Origin: Todiramphus chloris collaris
Lineage: Eukaryota > Chordata > Aves > Coraciiformes > Alcedinidae
Reading direction: 5' to 3'
Assembly (NCBI GenBank): GCA_025345505.1
Contig: JANVCC010000153.1
Span: 1,211,874-1,275,873, forward strand
Length of the DNA: 64,000 bases
Part shown: piece after piece, positions 60,152 through 64,000 of the stretch
Position numbering within the stretch: position 1 is the stretch's first letter
Layout: the number at the start of each line of letters is the position of its first letter
Notes under the pieces: generated by a model
Databases searched by the model: none
Told to the model about the DNA's origin: nothing
What the model saw: only the letters and a program-made list of their open reading frames with translations
Position numbers and translations under genes: made by a program

Positions 60152-60267
60152 CTGAAACAAAATATAGACACACAGAGCTGGTAAAAAATGGCATGGGCAG
60201 CAGTAAATACGTACACTTATAGTAGATCAGTATCTAACACAGATGTAAGACCGAACATGCATGTTTA

Positions 60268-60660
60268 GAATAGAATCAGAGAATTGTTCTGTTTGAAAGG
60301 GACCTTCAAGACCATCAAGTCCAACCATTAACCCAGCACTGCCAGGGCACCACTGAGCCATGTCCCACAGCACCACATCTACACGGCTTTGAAACCCCTC
60401 CAGGGATCACGGGGACTCTACCATTGCTCTGGGCAGCCTGGGACAGCCCTCAAGTGGAACAAATTGTTCCTCAGGTCCAACCTAAACCTCTCCTGGCACA
60501 ACTCGAGGCTGTTTCCTCTTGTCCTGTTGCTTGTTCCTTGGGAGTAGATCTCAACCTCACCTGACTCCAACCTCCTTTCAGGGAGCTAGAAGGTCTCCCC
60601 TGAGCCTCCTTTTCTCCAGGCTGAATAACCCCAGGTCCCTCAGCCAATCCTCACAAGTTT
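60268..60660 (-). repeat. CR1 LINE fragment
   Basis: It starts ATAGAATCAGAGAATTGTTC, then CCAACCATTAACCCAGCACT, TTGTCCTGTTGCTTGTTCCT and CTTTTCTCCAGGCTGAATAA. It is closely similar to the copy at 1247-1560, so it is probably the same CR1 subfamily. Confidence 0.93.
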
Positions 60661-60735
60661 AATTATGAGTGTCTAGTTATGGATCTAATTACTAGATTCT
60701 AATGCAGAATCAGCAAAATTTCAGCCTTTATAAAC

Positions 60736-61175
60736 CATGGAATCATAGAGTGGTTTGGGATGGAAGGGATCTTAAAGATCATCTTGTTCCAACCTCCTGC
60801 CATGGACAAGGACACCTCCCACTAAACCACGTTTCTCAGAGCCCCATCCAACCAGATCTTGAACACATCTAGGAATGGAGCACCCATAACTTCCCTAGGA
60901 AACCTGTTTTAGTGTCTCACCACACTCAGAGTGAAGAATTTATTACTAATTTCTAATATAAATCTACCCTCTACCCATTTGAAGCCATTACCCCTTTTCC
61001 TATCAAGCCCCTGTAAAAAGTCCTTCCACAGCTTTCTTGTAGGCCCCTTTCAGATACTGGAAGGCTGCAGTAAGGTCTCCTCAGAGCCTTCTCTTCTCCA
61101 GGCTAAACACCCCCAACTCTTCCAGCCTGGCCTCACAGCAGAGGGGTTCTAGCCCTTGGATCATCAGCTCCAACA
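60736..61175 (-). repeat. CR1 LINE fragment
   Basis: It starts TGGAATCATAGAGTGGTTTG, then CACCTCCCACTAAACCACGT and TTCTCTTCTCCAGGCTAAAC. It is a separate insertion with its own 3' end, in the same orientation as the copy about 80 bp to its left. Confidence 0.92.
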
Positions 61176-62271
61176 GGACCAGAACCAAATACCTGCCTAT
61201 CACCTGTCCAAAAGCCAGAGCACATAGACCATACAGGAGTCTGAGACAAGTGGAGAGGGAGCAACAGGACTTCAACAAAATATCTGAGAGAGGTGAGGAA
61301 AGACATGAAACAAACAAACTGGTGGGAAAGCAATGAAGGTAATCCAGTCATTGTATTGTAACCTCCTGGCAAAAAAAACAGCTCTAAAAGAGGTTAAAAT
61401 GTAACCTAGATAAATTAAATTTTAGCAAATAAAAAATCTTTACAGGTATCACATAGGACTGAAATTAAAAGAAAATTTCTTCCTGGAAATTAATTGGTGC
61501 ATAGAAGAGAAGCAATAAATCCGGCAGCATATTAACATATAGTGGAATAATTGAGTCACTATTTGCCTCAAAGCAAAAATTCAAATCCCCATCAATATCC
61601 AAGCTAAAAATCTGAGCCTAAAACCACAGTCTCATTTTATTTCAGCTAAGGAAATTAATTTCCAAACATATTCTTAACATATTATTTTAGAACAACACAC
61701 AAGATCAAGTCACTTTGTTGGGACTGTGAAGTCAAAGCTACTGAAACCAAAGCCTTGATTATGCATGTGGGTTTGTTGGGTTTTTTCCCGTTAATTTCAA
61801 GAAAATTCTGCACAATACAATTTAACAACTCTCTGCAGGATGCCTGGCAAAAGCAGTTACTAGCTTTTACTGCTGATCCTGTAACAAGAGTTCATGGTCT
61901 GGACCAGCTCTAAGTGTGACTCTCTCAGACTGTTGCTGACCCCCTACCAACATATGGAGGTTCTCCTCTCGCTCAAAGACCCCACTCACAAGGATGGATT
62001 TTACATTTAGTTTCCTCGGGGTTAAGTACATTAGATTGCTCCAAGTCTCTGGTAGTGCTTTTAATTGCAGACAAGTATTTGGTAGGGAACAAATATTCAC
62101 AGATTTTTACAGTGGCAGAGCCCAGAGACCTAAAAAATGAAGATTGAATTGACTTGCCAAGCAGGTAAGAAAGGAAAAGAAAATCCCAGCCCTAAATCTT
62201 TCCCAGTGTAAGACTAAGAAATAGCCAATGAGAAAAATAACAGGGAAAGAGAAGTGAAGGACAGGACATGA

Positions 62272-62335
62272 TGGTGCAGTCAAGAGCCTGTAGCTCTAGT
62301 CCTTAAGGGTCCCTGTTCGATCACCAGTTTCTGGA
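62272..62335 (+). repeat. Possible tRNA-derived SINE remnant
   Basis: TGGTGCAGTCAAG at 62272 resembles a Pol III box A, and TGTTCGATCACC at 62314 resembles a box B, with tRNA-like spacing. No cloverleaf can be drawn with confidence, so I do not call a tRNA gene. A MIR-like or other SINE head is the best guess. Confidence 0.3.
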
Positions 62336-62468
62336 AGGGACAGGAGCTTGTATTTGACATCTCCAGGTCCATACCAATCCCTGTTTTCTAGAGTTTACTA
62401 AGTCTGATTAATAGAAGCAATAGCTATAGGTAAAGAACTCATGCCAGAAGCATTTAAATCAGGGAAAA

Positions 62469-62568
62469 NNNNNNNNNNNNNNNNNNNNNNNNNNNNNNNN
62501 NNNNNNNNNNNNNNNNNNNNNNNNNNNNNNNNNNNNNNNNNNNNNNNNNNNNNNNNNNNNNNNNNNNN
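62469..62568. other. Assembly gap (100 N)
   Basis: Exactly 100 N, the usual placeholder for a gap of unknown size. Sequence of the upstream OBSCN intron may be missing here. Confidence 0.98.
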
Positions 62569-64000
62569 AGGCCTGTTTCCACTTGTTTCTCTAATGACTC
62601 ATAAGAACAAAGCTTTCCCTTCAGTCGGACAACACCACAGTCCTCTCCCTCTACCCAACCACCTAAGCCCGTGAAGTCTGCAGAGGCCAAACGCTGCTGA
62701 GACCTCTGCTTCACCACCAGCATTTCTGGAACTGAGCCCACAGAGTGAAAGTTTTGAGGAAAAAGAAAAGGGACATGTCTTCATTCATGCACCTTTCACT
62801 TCCTCAGAAAACTAGAGTGAAAAACACAACCACAGCAGTCTGAAGGAGACTTCTCAGATGTCCCGTTTCGACGCAGGAGGTCATGTGTCAGAGGATGCCT
62901 GGCACGTGAAGTCTCATGGCAGTAGAGGGACTGCAGTGATAAATGGCAAGTGTGTTTTCTAGCTGGGCTTTTTTTGGGCAGGAAGCCCAGCAAGTGACAC
63001 ACCTCTGGCCATGGCTCAGCATGGTGGCCTCTCAGCAGCCACATGATGCCCACGTGCCAGACACAGCTGACCTGCACATCAAATGATTCACTAGTGAGCT
63101 GGATCTGGTTTACAGGAGGAACAGAGAGAAGGTGGCGATGCTGGAAGGTAAACCACTGGGTACAGAGTTTGTGAGCCTCATCCTACGAGGATGAGATACA
63201 TCAAAGCTGATTTTCCAGGAAGCAAGCTACAAACAGCAGATGTTTGAATTACAGCTTGTCAACACAGATTTTAAAATAATAGCATTGACTGCTCATTTGA
63301 TAGTCACTTCACAGTGAAAAGCACATGGAAACATCCATCATCTATTTCAATTAAACCTGGAGGTAGACCTGCCAAACATGAAAAATTATTCTAAAGAGGC
63401 AGGGAGAGAGAGAGAAAAGAAAACCAAAGTGAAGAACAGCTGCCAACTGTAGACATCAAATTCCTCCCCTCCATAAATGCAGTCACATTGTTTAATCACT
63501 TTTTTCAGCCCTCTTCATGCCTCTTTTGAGTTTGCTCATTGAGAATAACCAAGCAAGTTGTCAAATGTAAAGCACACATTACTCTGGGGCTTTATTGTTT
63601 CTACAGAGACCAGGGAGATCAAGAAGCCAGCAGAATAAGATGATGAAGCACCTCATATCTACTCAGTGTAGAAACAGTGTGACCATTGCCAGGAAGAATG
63701 TGAGAGGTGAGTTACGGAACAGAACCTGAATTATTACCAGGGTATTGACAGAAAACAAAAAAAAACCCCAAACAAATAACAAAAGAATCCCACCATGCTA
63801 AGACGATCTTGGTCCATCAGAACTTTAAGCAGAGCTGAACTGGCTGCTCCATAACTTGTCTGATATCACACAGCAAGTCTGAGGTAGGATCATGTGCATC
63901 ACTGTCCTGCCCCTGAGGCTGAATTTCTTTCATCACAAGAGCACCATTTCTCTACCCATCACTTCATCTCATGAAATAACACGGCCTGAATGTGAGTGCA

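Larger units (their letters stand above)
60152..64000 (-). other. Intron upstream of D1, continues outside the window
   Basis: It contains two CR1 copies (60268-60660 and 60736-61175), an assembly gap and a possible SINE. No Ig or FnIII exon is recognisable in the 3.8 kb present, though the gap could hide sequence. Confidence 0.75.

Noticed and set aside
285..60151. Titin or OBSL1 as the gene identity
   Set aside because: OBSL1 has far fewer Ig domains. Titin Igs lack the C-x-C-G ending and the EEATEG/CELSK/VEWRKG pattern that fits obscurin.
1..64000. CRISPR arrays, operons, phage, plasmid or bacterial defence systems
   Set aside because: The window is vertebrate intron-exon sequence. The regularly spaced similar units are Ig exons, not CRISPR repeats.

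Overview
The window is one long stretch of a giant striated-muscle gene on the minus strand, from a bird (a sauropsid at least). The evidence for a bird is the set of CR1 LINE 3' ends, recognised by reverse-complemented ATTCTATGA-type terminal repeats and CR1 body sequence, together with the absence of mammalian Alu/L1-type repeats. The only gene I can support is obscurin (OBSCN). I see 44 exons encoding 42 consecutive immunoglobulin (Ig, I-set) domains. This is about 11.3 kb of coding sequence (about 3,760 residues) and represents only the middle of the tandem-Ig rod. No start codon, stop codon, promoter, FnIII, IQ, SH3, RhoGEF or kinase exon lies in the window. Here the domains are numbered D1 (60151) to D42 (285) in N-to-C order.

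Layout, from the N-terminal side (high coordinates) to the C-terminal side. (1) 60152-64000: intron with CR1s, an assembly gap of 100 N and a possible tRNA-derived SINE. (2) D1-D2 (60151-56706): two diverged Ig exons. (3) Array A, D3-D9 (55946-44131): seven near-identical Ig exons, with D10 as a diverged relative. It includes a duplicated two-exon block. (4) Middle region, D11-D27 (41675-18392): canonical Ig domains alternate with Ig domains that lack the F-strand cysteine, giving a two-domain super-repeat. Two adjacent domains here (D16, D17) are each split over two exons. (5) D28-D29 (16057-15315): transition domains. (6) Array B, D30-D42 (14698-285): thirteen domains of about 88 residues, most with the C-x-C-G signature after the F strand that I know from the obscurin Ig repeats.

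Forty domains are each a single exon, phase 1 at both ends and 264-276 nt long, bounded by AG and GT. Every such exon could therefore be skipped or duplicated without shifting the frame. Obscurin is known to wrap the myofibril at M-bands and Z-discs and to link titin, myomesin and the SR protein small ankyrin-1. The tandem Igs form its long elastic rod.

The introns hold 25 recognisable CR1 fragments, 23 of them in the same orientation as the gene, plus simple repeats. I found no non-coding RNA gene, CRISPR, plasmid or phage feature, and no second protein-coding gene. The most unusual content is the internal evolution of the gene: a homogenised exon array, an apparent exchange breakpoint inside an exon, and an alternating domain super-repeat.
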